Shown: positions 36,197 through 45,755 of the stretch, piece after piece
Position numbering within the stretch: position 1 is the stretch's first letter
Layout: the number at the start of each line of letters is the position of its first letter
Source: Pseudobdellovibrionaceae bacterium
Lineage (GTDB): Bacteria > Bdellovibrionota > Bdellovibrionia > Bdellovibrionales > UBA1609
Direction: 5' to 3'
DNA length: 64,000 nucleotides
Assembly (NCBI GenBank): GCA_023898385.1
Contig: CP060220.1
Span: 248,001 to 312,000, forward strand
Translations under genes and position numbers: made by a program
Notes under the pieces: model-generated
Seen by the model: only the letters and a program-made list of their open reading frames with translations
Databases searched by the model: none
What the model was told of the DNA's origin: nothing

Positions 36197-36766
36197 ATGG
36201 AAGTTTGGAAGAGGATCAGCATTATAGTTATAGTCGTTTGTATTTTTTTGCTGGTGGCCGTAAGGGCCGGGGCATTGGGATTCAGTTGCCACTCCAATCT
36301 GGCGCCAAAGCCCCGTTTGGATCGTGTGGCTCACTATGTGGTTGAGGGGCGATGGGGCCATAAAAAAAATGGTCACCGAGTTCTTGAGGGCGGGCTTCAT
36401 TCTAGAGCCTTTCTTGATAGGTGGCTGCAAGAAGATCCCGAGCTCGCGTTGGCATTGAACGATGAAAACAGTTTTTTGGAGCTATCTAGCGGAGTGGTTC
36501 AGGTGAAGTTTCCCAAGTGGGCGGTGAGCGAAGCCTCCTGGACACAAACGAAAGGATACAAAACATTTTTTCCGGCATCATGGACTTCGGCCGACATTGA
36601 AGAGGCGGTTGAATACATAATCGCTGTAGGCCATAGCAGAAAAGTCGGTAACGATAAATATGAATCTGTAGGCGTATATCGCTCGGTGAGAATAAAAGTG
36701 GTGTACACCGATGACTTTTTGATAACAGCATTTCCTGTTGTTGAGCGAAAGACTGCGGGCTTTTGA
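36197..36766 (+). CDS. Secreted EndoU-type ribonuclease (putative toxin)
   Basis: 189 residues from ATG 36197, with TTGGAG seven bases upstream. A signal peptide or membrane anchor spans residues 7-27. The rest matches bacterial EndoU nucleases: HRVLEG with H60, GLHS with H68, the central GVVQVKF strand, GYKTFFPASW with K122, the helix ADIEEAVEYI, VGVYRSVRIKVV, and ITAFPV (T177, F179). H60, H68 and K122 would be the catalytic triad that cuts RNA to 2',3'-cyclic phosphate ends. No immunity gene is recognised beside it. Export to the periplasm, and perhaps out through the T2SS, would keep it away from host RNA (inference). Confidence 0.78.
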   Translation: MEVWKRISIIVIVVCIFLLVAVRAGALGFSCHSNLAPKPRLDRVAHYVVEGRWGHKKNGHRVLEGGLHSRAFLDRWLQEDPELALALNDENSFLELSSGVVQVKFPKWAVSEASWTQTKGYKTFFPASWTSADIEEAVEYIIAVGHSRKVGNDKYESVGVYRSVRIKVVYTDDFLITAFPVVERKTAGF

Positions 36767-37502
36767 ATTTAGTGTGGGCCTTGATTTCGCCTAGTTTAGA
36801 GAAAATTTTTTTGCGCCAAGACCTGGCCGAATTCATAAATTGTTGGGGACTTCGATATCCGATTGGAATTGAATAGCAATTGTCAGGAAAATAAAAACAG
36901 ACAGGAACTTGCGGCATTGATTCTGGGTTTGCCGGGTATACCTCAAACTCGCAGTGTTTTTATCAGCTGCCCCATTTAGCCGTCAAAGGACCTCTTCTCA
37001 GTAACCAGAAATCGCCAACTCCGGTGGGCAGTGCCAACAAAAGTGGCCTTCAAACTGCCGACTCAAGTTGCCGTTTCAATTTAAGACTTCAATAATTTTA
37101 GTATGTTACTGTTTGGCCCGAAACCAGCAGTAGACTCAAGTGTGCGTCGCTCGTCGACGTCAGGGCTGCAAGGAATTTTTAAATTTTAATAAATAGTTTT
37201 TAACGAACAATCCCCCATATCCCCAATTCACTCCCTAGCCGGTCTCCCCAAGACCGGCTTTTTTTTATTTTACACCGACGTTACGGTGAATTCCCCAAAA
37301 GGATACCCCCGTATTTTATGTAATCCTTTTCTGGTGGCTACTTTGCCATGCGCATCATTTCACTAGAGTTTTCATAAAGACAAAAATAGATTTCCTTCTT
37401 CGTGTGAGTTCGACACCCTTGGCACCGAACTTGCCTAGTAGACCCATTGACTGGATTGTGGGGCCAAAAGGTTTCCAGCTAGCAAATGAAAAAGGGGGAA
37501 AT
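36767..37502. other. Long intergenic region with terminator
   Basis: 736 bp without a supported gene. A 34-codon frame from GTG near 36777 (LRQDLAEFINCWGLRYPIG) looks protein-like and may be a gene remnant. A strong terminator lies at 37237-37266, followed by two small hairpins (CACCG/CGGTG at 37273-37288, AAAAGGAT/ATCCTTTT at 37297-37330). The last 170 bases should hold the promoter of the coiled-coil protein gene. Confidence 0.6.
37237..37266 (+). terminator. Strong intrinsic terminator
   Basis: AGCCGGTCT (37237-37245) and AGACCGGCT (37251-37259) form a nine-pair stem with loop CCCCA and are followed by eight T residues. It is the clearest intrinsic terminator in the window. The transcript it ends is unclear: the nearest upstream gene is the EndoU gene, 470 bp away. 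Confidence 0.9.
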
Positions 37503-39881
37503 ATGAAAAAGTTTGGTTATCAAATGTTGGCTGGCGGCATGGTGGGTTTAGTTGCCAGTGTCGTTTTGGCTCTGCCGAGTGATCAATACCGTGATTACGA
37601 TTTGGATGCGGCATTGCGAGTGAAGTATGCCGCTGAATCGGATGTCTCTCGTTTACAACAGCGCGAACGAGACTTGGAGTCGCAATTGTCGCGCTCTCAA
37701 ACTCAGCTTTCATCAAATGAATACCAGATTTCTCGAAATCGAAATCGAATTCAAGATTTGGGTTCTGAGCGACAAGATAAAAGGCAGCTCATAGAACGAC
37801 TAGAGCGGAGGCAGGATCAACTCAGTCGACGAAGAGCTCAACTGGCCCATGAAGAACGTGATTTGGAACGGCGAATTCGACAAATAGAATCCAGCGTGGC
37901 TGTTATAAGTGTAGAGACGTCGCGACCCATTCAGATGGCAGCAGCAGCTTCGCCTCAAAAAAATACTGACGAAGGCAAGCGCAACCGAGACAAGGGTGAC
38001 CGCGGAGGTAAAGGGGATGACCCTGCTAGAAACGGTGACAAAAATCCTGAACGCGGGGGGCGAGATAACACAAATAGTCCCGGTCGCGGTGGTGAAAATG
38101 GACCAGGCCGTGGCAACGGCGCAGGGCCCGATAAAGGCGGAGAGCCTCCCGCTGGCGGTGGTGGTGCGACACCTCCACCCAAAAACAATCCCGAATTGGA
38201 TCGTCTCAAAGCCGAACTTCGAAAGGTGCGAGGGGAGTTGGCACAAGTCAGCCACCAGTTGAATGAAGTTCAACGTGACATATCGCAGGCCTCACATCGC
38301 CTAGAGAGAATTCGATATGAAGTTTCAGATCTTCAAGATCAAAACCAACGTCTTTTAAGAGAAAATCAACAGCTCGAGCGAGATATTGTGGCCTATCGCC
38401 AAGATCTTCAGGTTGTGGGTGTGGAGTTAGATGGTGCATTGAGTGAGTTGGCGTCTGCCAACCGAGAGGTGGCCCGCATAGAAAGAAACCTAGATTTAGC
38501 TAAAGCGGAAGTGTCACCGGTGGCAAAAAGTCACGGATCAACAGATGGCGCGGCCTCTGGTAAAGAGTACGGCACTATTGCTGGCGATTTGCGAGCCGCA
38601 GAAACGGCCGGCTACGAAAATGGAACGGCTGCTGCCAACGACAAGCAAGCTTACGATGAAGGATACAAGCAAGGCGTGGACACGGCCTGGGATGAAATCA
38701 AGGCCGCATCCCGTGTGGCAAAGCAAAAAGGCTATAATGATCGGGTTAAATTTTATCGCACATCCAAGCTTGAAGAAATCGTAATTGATGCCTCTGAGGT
38801 TTTGTCTTATTCGAATGAATCCTTGCAATCTTCAAGTGCGTCAACAGAAACGGATAAATACTACCGACCACGCCCTGGCAGTTATCCGCACCCGAGAATC
38901 AAAGAATTTTACATGAGTGCCTATCACTCGGCATTCAATGCAGAGCGGTCCAGGAGCTACAGCGAGCATGAGCAAAAAGAGTACAGTGACAAATATCCCA
39001 TGTACAAAAGTGGTTCGGTCACTTCGCCCGAGTATAAAACGGCCTATGCGAACGCCAATCGGGCGGCAAGCTTAAAGAAAGGGAAGCAAGAAGGTTACAA
39101 CATCACGATTTCAACGAACAAAGACAAAGAAGTGACAAAAGCCTATGGGGAAGGCGTTAGTGAAGTGGACCAGCTCTATCGAAACAATCCTATCTTAGAT
39201 GATTTTCAGTTTAAACTTGTCGACGGCGATGGAGATGGATTTGTGTTGCCGGGTGAATCCGCGCAGCTCGAACTAAATTTAAAAAACTTTGGCCTCGTTG
39301 AAAAAAGGGGATTGAGTGCCTCTATCAAAGGCGAGGGATCGTCAATCACTCCGGGCACTAAGACTTTTAAGTTGCCCGAGTTGCCGGCTCAATCGCAGGT
39401 GAAAGTCATTAATCTTGGTAACTACGATGTTCCGTCAAACATGTCAGTGGGGCAGACTTTCTTTGTGAATGCGGGCTTAAAAGAAGGCCAGAAGACATTG
39501 TTTGAGAAAAATTTAGAGGGTCAGATTGCCTACCCCATGCAGATGGAACTGGCCAGTAAGCCCGTAGACTTACCCACATCTGAAGCCGGAAGTTTTGTGT
39601 TTAGTGTCTACAACAAGAGCCAGGTTACTCAGAGTGCCGTGATTCACATTAAATACGACAGCAGTAAAGTGTCCAATGCGTGGCCCACGTCATTTACTGT
39701 GGGTCCAAGGCAAACGCGACAGGTCACTGTGCGAGTGAAGGGCAACTCTCGTCAAGAGTTCAGTTGGACCACCCTCAGCTTTGTCGTTAAGAAAAACGGT
39801 TTAACCGCATCGTCGACAGAGTCAGTTAAGATTCAAGTGAACGATGGCAAGTGTTTAGTGGGGCCTGTTTGTGACTACTAA
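37503..39881 (+). CDS. Large secreted coiled-coil protein with glycine-rich linker and Ig-like C terminus
   Basis: 792 residues from ATG 37503, preceded by AAAGGGGGAAAT. A signal peptide ends near residue 24. Two long coiled coils (about 30-145, Arg/Gln/Glu-rich, and 225-330) flank a low-complexity linker rich in Gly, Arg, Asp, Asn and Pro. A central region (345-560) has repeated Tyr/Lys-rich segments (DEGYKQGVDTAW, KQKGYND). From about residue 585 an acidic calcium-like loop (DGDGDGFVLPGE) opens beta-sandwich domains of the CARDB/Ig type, ending near two Cys. No overall family recognised. The subtilase-like gene overlaps its end by 11 bases. Confidence 0.75.
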   Translation: MKKFGYQMLAGGMVGLVASVVLALPSDQYRDYDLDAALRVKYAAESDVSRLQQRERDLESQLSRSQTQLSSNEYQISRNRNRIQDLGSERQDKRQLIERLERRQDQLSRRRAQLAHEERDLERRIRQIESSVAVISVETSRPIQMAAAASPQKNTDEGKRNRDKGDRGGKGDDPARNGDKNPERGGRDNTNSPGRGGENGPGRGNGAGPDKGGEPPAGGGGATPPPKNNPELDRLKAELRKVRGELAQVSHQLNEVQRDISQASHRLERIRYEVSDLQDQNQRLLRENQQLERDIVAYRQDLQVVGVELDGALSELASANREVARIERNLDLAKAEVSPVAKSHGSTDGAASGKEYGTIAGDLRAAETAGYENGTAAANDKQAYDEGYKQGVDTAWDEIKAASRVAKQKGYNDRVKFYRTSKLEEIVIDASEVLSYSNESLQSSSASTETDKYYRPRPGSYPHPRIKEFYMSAYHSAFNAERSRSYSEHEQKEYSDKYPMYKSGSVTSPEYKTAYANANRAASLKKGKQEGYNITISTNKDKEVTKAYGEGVSEVDQLYRNNPILDDFQFKLVDGDGDGFVLPGESAQLELNLKNFGLVEKRGLSASIKGEGSSITPGTKTFKLPELPAQSQVKVINLGNYDVPSNMSVGQTFFVNAGLKEGQKTLFEKNLEGQIAYPMQMELASKPVDLPTSEAGSFVFSVYNKSQVTQSAVIHIKYDSSKVSNAWPTSFTVGPRQTRQVTVRVKGNSRQEFSWTTLSFVVKKNGLTASSTESVKIQVNDGKCLVGPVCDY

Positions 39882-40479
39882 ATGGATGGTGTTGGTATTG
39901 GCGGCCCTGGTATTTAGGGCCGCCAATGCCTTTTCTTCGCCAATTATAATAGCGATTATGGATGATGAAGTGGGCACAGCCCATCAACGTCAGATTGCAA
40001 AAGTCATTGAAGACTCAGTGCAAGACTGCAAGTCTGTAAACATTGTGAACTACCCCATTTTTAAAAACGGAAAGATGACAAAAGTCACAATGACAAATGC
40101 CATAAACAAAATACTTTCAGATGGTGTCAACATCGTGAACCTCAGTTGGAACGACAAAATATCTGCGTCACTCAAAGACGTATTGCCTCAATTAAAGGCC
40201 CTATCTGAACAGACAACATTAGTGATGGCAGCCGGCGAAAATAAGAAAGACCTAAAGCAACCACTGTCAATAGACCAGACGGTGGCCGGCCTGTTGCCAA
40301 AAGCCATCGTGGTGGCCGAGGCCGACGACTTCGGACGCGTGGCGCCCCAATCCAACTACGGCCCTGAGATAGATCGGGTGATCGCCCCACCCTCTGGCTT
40401 AAAAGGCAGCAGTTTCTCAGTGGCCAAGTTAGTGGGGCAACTGGCATGCGAAAGGGAAAGGTACCCGGTTCAATTCTGA
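39871..40479 (+). CDS. Degenerate secreted subtilase-like protein
   Basis: 202 residues from GTG 39871; ATG 39886 is the alternative. Signal-like N terminus to about residue 20. S8 landmarks can be followed in order: Asp motif IIIAIMDDEVG (D31), the helix and strand INKILSDGVNIVNLSWND, LVMAAGEN for the oxyanion region, NYGPEIDRVIAPPS, and GSSFSVAKLVGQLA where the catalytic Ser would be S181. The HGT motif with catalytic His is missing, and the usual Asn after AAG is Glu. The protein is thus probably inactive. Its last seven codons and stop lie in the repeat starting at 40456. Confidence 0.65.
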   Translation: MTTKWMVLVLAALVFRAANAFSSPIIIAIMDDEVGTAHQRQIAKVIEDSVQDCKSVNIVNYPIFKNGKMTKVTMTNAINKILSDGVNIVNLSWNDKISASLKDVLPQLKALSEQTTLVMAAGENKKDLKQPLSIDQTVAGLLPKAIVVAEADDFGRVAPQSNYGPEIDRVIAPPSGLKGSSFSVAKLVGQLACERERYPVQF

Positions 40480-40745
40480 TTTACATGGCGTTAGAAGCCT
40501 TCACGGTTCCTAACCCCTTACTCAATTCCGGTAGCACGAAATTGTTAACATTGAGGTGCCGATGTTTTTTGCCATATTCAATGTAGAGCTACGGGGGGCT
40601 GACCAAAAAAAGCAATTCTAGGGGAGACATATTGAATCTGATGAAAAAGATCAGGACAGAACGTTAAGTATCTCCCGCTCCAAAAAATAGCACATCGATA
40701 GACTGCCTAACGCCATGCAAATCAGAATTGAACCGGGTATCTTTC
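40456..40745. mobile_element. MITE-like element with 39-bp terminal inverted repeats
   Basis: Ends 40456-40494 and 40707-40745 are inverted complements with 37 of 39 bases matching (GGTACCCGGTTCAATTCTGA on the left side). The 290-bp interior has no ORF and includes a small inverted pair CTCAAT/ATTGAG (40522, 40551). No transposase is nearby and no clear target duplication is visible. The left end supplies the subtilase stop codon; the right end reaches within 15 bases of the ATPase start. Confidence 0.75.
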
Positions 40746-40759
40746 AAGGGTATCTTTCA

Positions 40760-43390
40760 ATGATGTTAAAGGAACAACCCTGGGTACTCACAGTACCTCG
40801 TGTATTAGACCTGCTTGAAGTTGATAAAGTGAATGGTCTTACTGCGGAGCAGGTCAAAGAGCGAAATTTCACATACGGAATAAATCGTATTACAACGCAG
40901 GCTCCGCCGAGCCTGTTGGCCTTATTTTTTAGGCAGTTTAAAAGTATTTTAGTGGGGCTACTGGCTTTGGCGGCTCTGGTTGCCGCTTTGTCTGGTGATG
41001 TTTTAGATGCGGCAGCTATTGGGTTAGTGCTTTTAATCAATTCAGTTATTGGGTTTATCACCGAAGTGCGAGCGATCAGTTCGATGGAGTCGCTTAGAAA
41101 AATAGGGCAGACGCATTCGCGAGTGGTTCGTGCCGGAGAGCAGACATTGACACCAGCAGAGGATTTGGTTCCTGGCGACATCCTTATACTGGAGGCAGGT
41201 GATGTGGTGACCGCTGACTGCCGAATCATTGAAAGTCACAATCTAAATGTTGATGAATCAGCCTTGACCGGTGAATCCGTGCCCGTCGAGAAAAAACCTT
41301 TTGTTGAATTGGATTCTGACACAAATGTGTCTGATCGCCAAAACATGTTGATGAAGGGGACTTATCTCACGCGGGGTGTCTGTCGAGCTGTGGTGACTCA
41401 CATTGGAATGGGCACGGAGATCGGTAAGATAGCGAAGTTGACAGCAAGCGCTGAAGAGGAAATCACTCCATTAGAAAAGCGCCTTGATCGGTTAGGTCGA
41501 CGGTTAGTGGTACTCACACTTTTCGTATCGATGGTGATACTCATTAGCGGATTGCTGACAGGAAAAGACACGTTGTTAATGATACAAACCGCCATTGCAT
41601 TGGCTGTGGCCACGGTTCCTGAGGGACTTCCCATTGTGGCGACCATTGCCCTTGCTAGAGGGCTATTGATTATGTCTCGGAAAAACGCTCTCGTTAATAA
41701 ACTCTCGGCCGTGGAAACTCTCGGTGCGACAAGTATCATTGTTACCGACAAGACGGGGACCCTTACTGAAAACAACATGACGTTGGTGGAGGTAGTAACA
41801 GAAGAGGGGCCTTTCACCGTTAGCAGAGATGAAAACACCCAGAAGATAAACCTATTGGCAAAAAATGGATTACCCATTTTTTATACTGGTGCAGGCGAGA
41901 TCATGCGACGGCTCATAGAGGTGGTTGGGCTTTGCAATGACGCTCATTACAATCACGGGGCAGAGAGTTTTGGTGACCCGATGGAAGTTGCGCTTTTAAG
42001 ATTTTCAAAAGAGGTCATTGGTGATGACAAATACCTGAACACACAATACCCGCGAGTTTCTGAGGTTCCCTTTGATTCTCATACGAACATGATGGCCACC
42101 ATCCATAATGTCTCAAATGAAAAACTGGTGGCCGTAAAGGGGGCACCGGAGTCGGTGATATCCCGAAGCCGCCTCAGTGATGAACAAAAGGAAGCATGGA
42201 GACAACAAAATAGGACTCTTGCAGAAAGAGGTTTGCGGGTGCTCGCGATAGCCTACAAATCCGAATACCAAAACGACGAGTCCGTATTTGATGAGTTGGA
42301 GTTGCTGGGTCTTGTGGGATTGATTGACCCTGCTAGGCAGGACGTGCCTCGCTCCATTTCGCAGTGCCATAGTGCGGGTATAAAAGTGGTTATGGCCACT
42401 GGCGACCAAGCTGGAACGGCCTTAAAAATAGCTAAAGACATTGGGCTGCCGCAGGCTTCGCTGGAGCCCGTTTTAGGAAAAGATCTTACCGGCCCTTGGA
42501 CGCAAAGCTTGATAGACTCCATTGACAAAACCTCCGTGTTTAGTCGCGTCAGTCCTGAGCAGAAGCTGCAATTGGTGACTCACTACCAAAAGCAAGGCGC
42601 CATAGTGGCGATGACCGGTGATGGGGTCAACGACGCTCCGGCACTTAAGAAGGCCGACATTGGCATTGCCATGGGTCAGCGTGGTACGCAAGTGGCAAGA
42701 GAGGCCGCCGATATGATTCTTAAAGATGATCGCTTTGAAACCATTGTGTATGCGGTGGAACAAGGCCGCATTATCTTTTCTAATATTAGAAAATTTGTAA
42801 CATATTTGCTTTCATGCAATATCAGCGAAGTTTTTATCGTGGGAATTGCAGCTGTGTTTAGCACCAAGATTCCGGTCACACCCTTGCAGATTCTGTTTTT
42901 GAACTTAGTCACAGATGTATTTCCGGCCCTAGCTCTGGGCATGGGAAACGGCGATCGATCCTACCTGTCAAATCCTCCCAGAAAATCTGAAGAAAAAATA
43001 ATCGAGAAGTCCCACTGGTATTTCATTTTTTTGTACGGAATACTTATAACGGCAAGTGTTCTGGCCGTGTTTTATCTCTGTTTATATTTGTTCTTGTATT
43101 CATTTGAAAAAGTGGTGACCATTTCGTTTTTGACTCTGGGTATGGCCCAGGTGTTTCATGTGTTTAATTTGTCCGGAAGAAATTCAAATGTATTTATTAA
43201 CGAAATCACAAAAAATCCCCACGTGTGGGGTGCGGTCATGCTGTGTGTGGGTTTACTGGTTGCAAGCGTTCACGTTCCATTTACTCAGGAAGTTTTAGAC
43301 TTATTGGCATTGTCAAAGAAGGATTGGATTCTTGTGTTAGGCTTTAGCTTATTGCCATCACTGGGTCAGTTGGTGTTGAGGATGAAATGA
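40760..43390 (+). CDS. P-type cation-transporting ATPase (type II, Ca2+/Mg2+/Na+ pump-like)
   Basis: 876 residues from ATG 40760; AAGGG is nine bases upstream. An in-frame start at 40715 would lie inside the repeat and add 15 residues unlike the family. Motifs: actuator TGES (ALTGESVPVEK), phosphorylation DKTGTLTE, KGAPE, hinge TGDGVNDAPALKKADIGIAMG. Helix M4 has VPEGLP and M6 NLVTDVFPAL, both typical of type II pumps for Ca2+ or related ions. Ten helices fit the profile. The ion cannot be fixed from sequence alone. The product exports cations from the cytoplasm using ATP. Confidence 0.92.
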   Translation: MMLKEQPWVLTVPRVLDLLEVDKVNGLTAEQVKERNFTYGINRITTQAPPSLLALFFRQFKSILVGLLALAALVAALSGDVLDAAAIGLVLLINSVIGFITEVRAISSMESLRKIGQTHSRVVRAGEQTLTPAEDLVPGDILILEAGDVVTADCRIIESHNLNVDESALTGESVPVEKKPFVELDSDTNVSDRQNMLMKGTYLTRGVCRAVVTHIGMGTEIGKIAKLTASAEEEITPLEKRLDRLGRRLVVLTLFVSMVILISGLLTGKDTLLMIQTAIALAVATVPEGLPIVATIALARGLLIMSRKNALVNKLSAVETLGATSIIVTDKTGTLTENNMTLVEVVTEEGPFTVSRDENTQKINLLAKNGLPIFYTGAGEIMRRLIEVVGLCNDAHYNHGAESFGDPMEVALLRFSKEVIGDDKYLNTQYPRVSEVPFDSHTNMMATIHNVSNEKLVAVKGAPESVISRSRLSDEQKEAWRQQNRTLAERGLRVLAIAYKSEYQNDESVFDELELLGLVGLIDPARQDVPRSISQCHSAGIKVVMATGDQAGTALKIAKDIGLPQASLEPVLGKDLTGPWTQSLIDSIDKTSVFSRVSPEQKLQLVTHYQKQGAIVAMTGDGVNDAPALKKADIGIAMGQRGTQVAREAADMILKDDRFETIVYAVEQGRIIFSNIRKFVTYLLSCNISEVFIVGIAAVFSTKIPVTPLQILFLNLVTDVFPALALGMGNGDRSYLSNPPRKSEEKIIEKSHWYFIFLYGILITASVLAVFYLCLYLFLYSFEKVVTISFLTLGMAQVFHVFNLSGRNSNVFINEITKNPHVWGAVMLCVGLLVASVHVPFTQEVLDLLALSKKDWILVLGFSLLPSLGQLVLRMK

Positions 43391-43520
43391 CCAATCAGCC
43401 AAGGCCAAAACTCCACGAATGTATGGGTTGCTGAAGCATTTATAATTTCGATTGGACGTTGCCAAAAATATTTTTACAGTTAAATATATTTAAAAGATTT
43501 CAGTGGTGCAGGAGGCCCGT

Positions 43521-45545
43521 GTGCACGGCAGCTTTGTAAAAGATATTGCATTGGTATTGGGTGTGGCCGCTCTCATCGGATCAGCATTTTTTCGCTTTCG
43601 TTTGCCATCCATTTTGGGTTATCTGACGGCAGGTCTAATTATTGGACCTTATATCCCCATACCGCTTTTTGCAGATCCCCATCGGGTGGAAAGTCTATCC
43701 GAGTTCGGTGTGATTCTAGTTATGTTTGCTGTGGGACTAGAGTTTTCTATTGAAAAGTTTTTTAGAGTATTGCCAACGGCAGGAGTGACGGCGGCTCTAG
43801 AAATCAGTGGCATGTTTTTGGTTGGGTTGACGATAGGATATTTTTTAGGGTGGTCGACGGCGCAGTCCATATTTTTGGGCGGCGCACTGGCGATTTCTTC
43901 CACAATGATAGTGAGTAAGGTTTTTGAAGATCAAAGGCCAACCCAAGGAACGCGAGATCACGTATTTGGTGTGCTGGTGATTCAGGATATGGTAGCGATT
44001 TTACTTTTAACTGTATTTGGCACATTTGCAGTGAGCAAAGAGATCAGTTTAGATAGCCTGGCCCCTACCTTGGCAAAAATGGTATTTGTGGTGACCTCTT
44101 TGACGTTGTTGGGGTTGTTTGTGATCCCGAGATTTGTGAAACATATTGTCGCTCAAAACAACTCAGAGGTGCTTATTGTTGTGGCAACGGGGTTGTGTTT
44201 CACTGTTGCGCTTGTCATGAAGAGCTTGGGGTATTCCGTGGCACTGGGTGCGTTCTTGGCTGGAGTGCTGGTCTCGGAGAGTGGGGAGTCTCACAGAGTC
44301 GAGTCAATATTGAAGCCATTGAAGGATGTATTTGTTGCCATATTTTTTGTGTCTGTGGGAATGACCGTAGACCCATTGATAGCTATTGAGGTTTTACCTC
44401 AGTCAGTTTTGATATCGGTAGCTGTGGTGGTGTCACAATTTCTACTTGTGTTTATAGGGAGCGTATTGTCAGGATCTGGCCTTAGTAGATCACTGTGCTC
44501 ATCGATTTCTCTGGGACAGATCGGAGAGTTTTCATTTATCATTGCGGCGATAGGGTTTGGCGCAGGTATGGTGACGAAAGAGTTTCAGGCCATTGTGGTT
44601 TCAGTAGCTATACTGACTTCATTGTCTACTTTGGTGCTTTGGAACAGGTCTGAATTTATAGTCAGTAATATATCAAAAAAACTTCCTGAATCTTTTCGAA
44701 TTGCTGTTGGGTTTTATGAGACTTGGTTTCGCAGAATGAGAGACTTTAGTGCCAGAGAAGGCCGATTTTTTGGCGTACCGAAGAAAGTGATTTTCGGATT
44801 ACTATTTGATTTAGTTTTGCTGATCTTGATCCCTCCGCTTTTCTTAAAGTTTTTGCCGGCAACACTTTCGCACATGGGTATTGCAGAGGGGACTGTTGTA
44901 AGTCAGGTTGTTTTAATTGCAGCTTTAGGGGCGGTATTGGCACCAATTATCTACGGTTTTGTGATCATGTCTTCGGCTTTGATTGCTAGACTGTCACAAG
45001 CCGCGTTTTCGGGGGATATTGATGGGAGTAGGTCGGTATCATCAGTGCAGCGACTATTTAATTTAACCATTTGGACTATTTTGGGGTTGATGGTGGCCTT
45101 TCCGCTACTGGCATCAATAAGGCCGTTTATTAACAATACGATTTACACGGTATTAGTTCTGTTGACGATCCCGACCATATTTTACCGGTTGTGGCGAAGT
45201 GCCGGCAAGGTGGCATTTGAATGCGAGGCGGGTAGTGAGAAGCTCATATCGATGATTAAGCGGCAAACTATGATTAGATCAAAGGCAAGTGTTGAGTCAA
45301 CGCCTCCCAGTTTGCCTGGATTTGATAATTTAGTTTCAATTAGTATGAATAACAATAATTTATCGGGCAAGACGATTGCCGAGCTAAATGTGAGAAAATT
45401 GACTGGAGCGACAATAGTATCAATATTGCGAGACGGAAACTTGATGATTTTTCCCAATCACCTAGAGGAAGTTCACGTCGGAGATACTCTACACCTTTCG
45501 GGAGATGAGATGGCTATCGAGAGCTGTCGAGAGATGTTTCGGTAG
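43521..45545 (+). CDS. CPA2-family cation:proton antiporter with RCK-C domain
   Basis: 674 residues from GTG 43521, chosen for the AGGAGG five bases upstream; GTG 43503 is alternative. About twelve membrane helices carry KefB/RosB motifs (LPSILGYLTAGLIIGPY, LSEFGVILVMFAVGLEFS, LGGALAISSTMIVSK and LGAFLAGVLVSES). Two or three further helices follow, and the C terminus is a TrkA-C/RCK-C domain (ISMNNNNLSGKTIAELNVRK). It exchanges K+ or Na+ for protons. No RCK-N nucleotide-binding domain is evident. Confidence 0.9.
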   Translation: MHGSFVKDIALVLGVAALIGSAFFRFRLPSILGYLTAGLIIGPYIPIPLFADPHRVESLSEFGVILVMFAVGLEFSIEKFFRVLPTAGVTAALEISGMFLVGLTIGYFLGWSTAQSIFLGGALAISSTMIVSKVFEDQRPTQGTRDHVFGVLVIQDMVAILLLTVFGTFAVSKEISLDSLAPTLAKMVFVVTSLTLLGLFVIPRFVKHIVAQNNSEVLIVVATGLCFTVALVMKSLGYSVALGAFLAGVLVSESGESHRVESILKPLKDVFVAIFFVSVGMTVDPLIAIEVLPQSVLISVAVVVSQFLLVFIGSVLSGSGLSRSLCSSISLGQIGEFSFIIAAIGFGAGMVTKEFQAIVVSVAILTSLSTLVLWNRSEFIVSNISKKLPESFRIAVGFYETWFRRMRDFSAREGRFFGVPKKVIFGLLFDLVLLILIPPLFLKFLPATLSHMGIAEGTVVSQVVLIAALGAVLAPIIYGFVIMSSALIARLSQAAFSGDIDGSRSVSSVQRLFNLTIWTILGLMVAFPLLASIRPFINNTIYTVLVLLTIPTIFYRLWRSAGKVAFECEAGSEKLISMIKRQTMIRSKASVESTPPSLPGFDNLVSISMNNNNLSGKTIAELNVRKLTGATIVSILRDGNLMIFPNHLEEVHVGDTLHLSGDEMAIESCREMFR

Positions 45546-45755
45546 AGATTTCATTGCACTTTGAGTGAAAGCGTTTTTGTTTTGGACGTGAGATGATTTG
45601 TGTGAGTTTAAGTATTGCCTGCCCATAAATTATAGAGAGTGAGATAGGCGACGTGGCGATCCCGATGGAGCCAATAAATACAATATCTTTTTACTTAAGC
45701 CAGTTGACGTAGTGGCATCATAAAGTATCGTTGTCTTTGGAAGTGAAAAAGTACA

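Noticed and set aside
37800..38273. Minus-strand ORFs inside the coiled-coil gene (Pro/Gly-rich)
   Set aside because: Shadow frames of the Gly/Arg-rich linker and the coiled coils, with no ribosome site.
40715..40759. Upstream ATG for the P-type ATPase
   Set aside because: It lies within the inverted repeat and adds residues not found in the family; ATG 40760 has a ribosome site.
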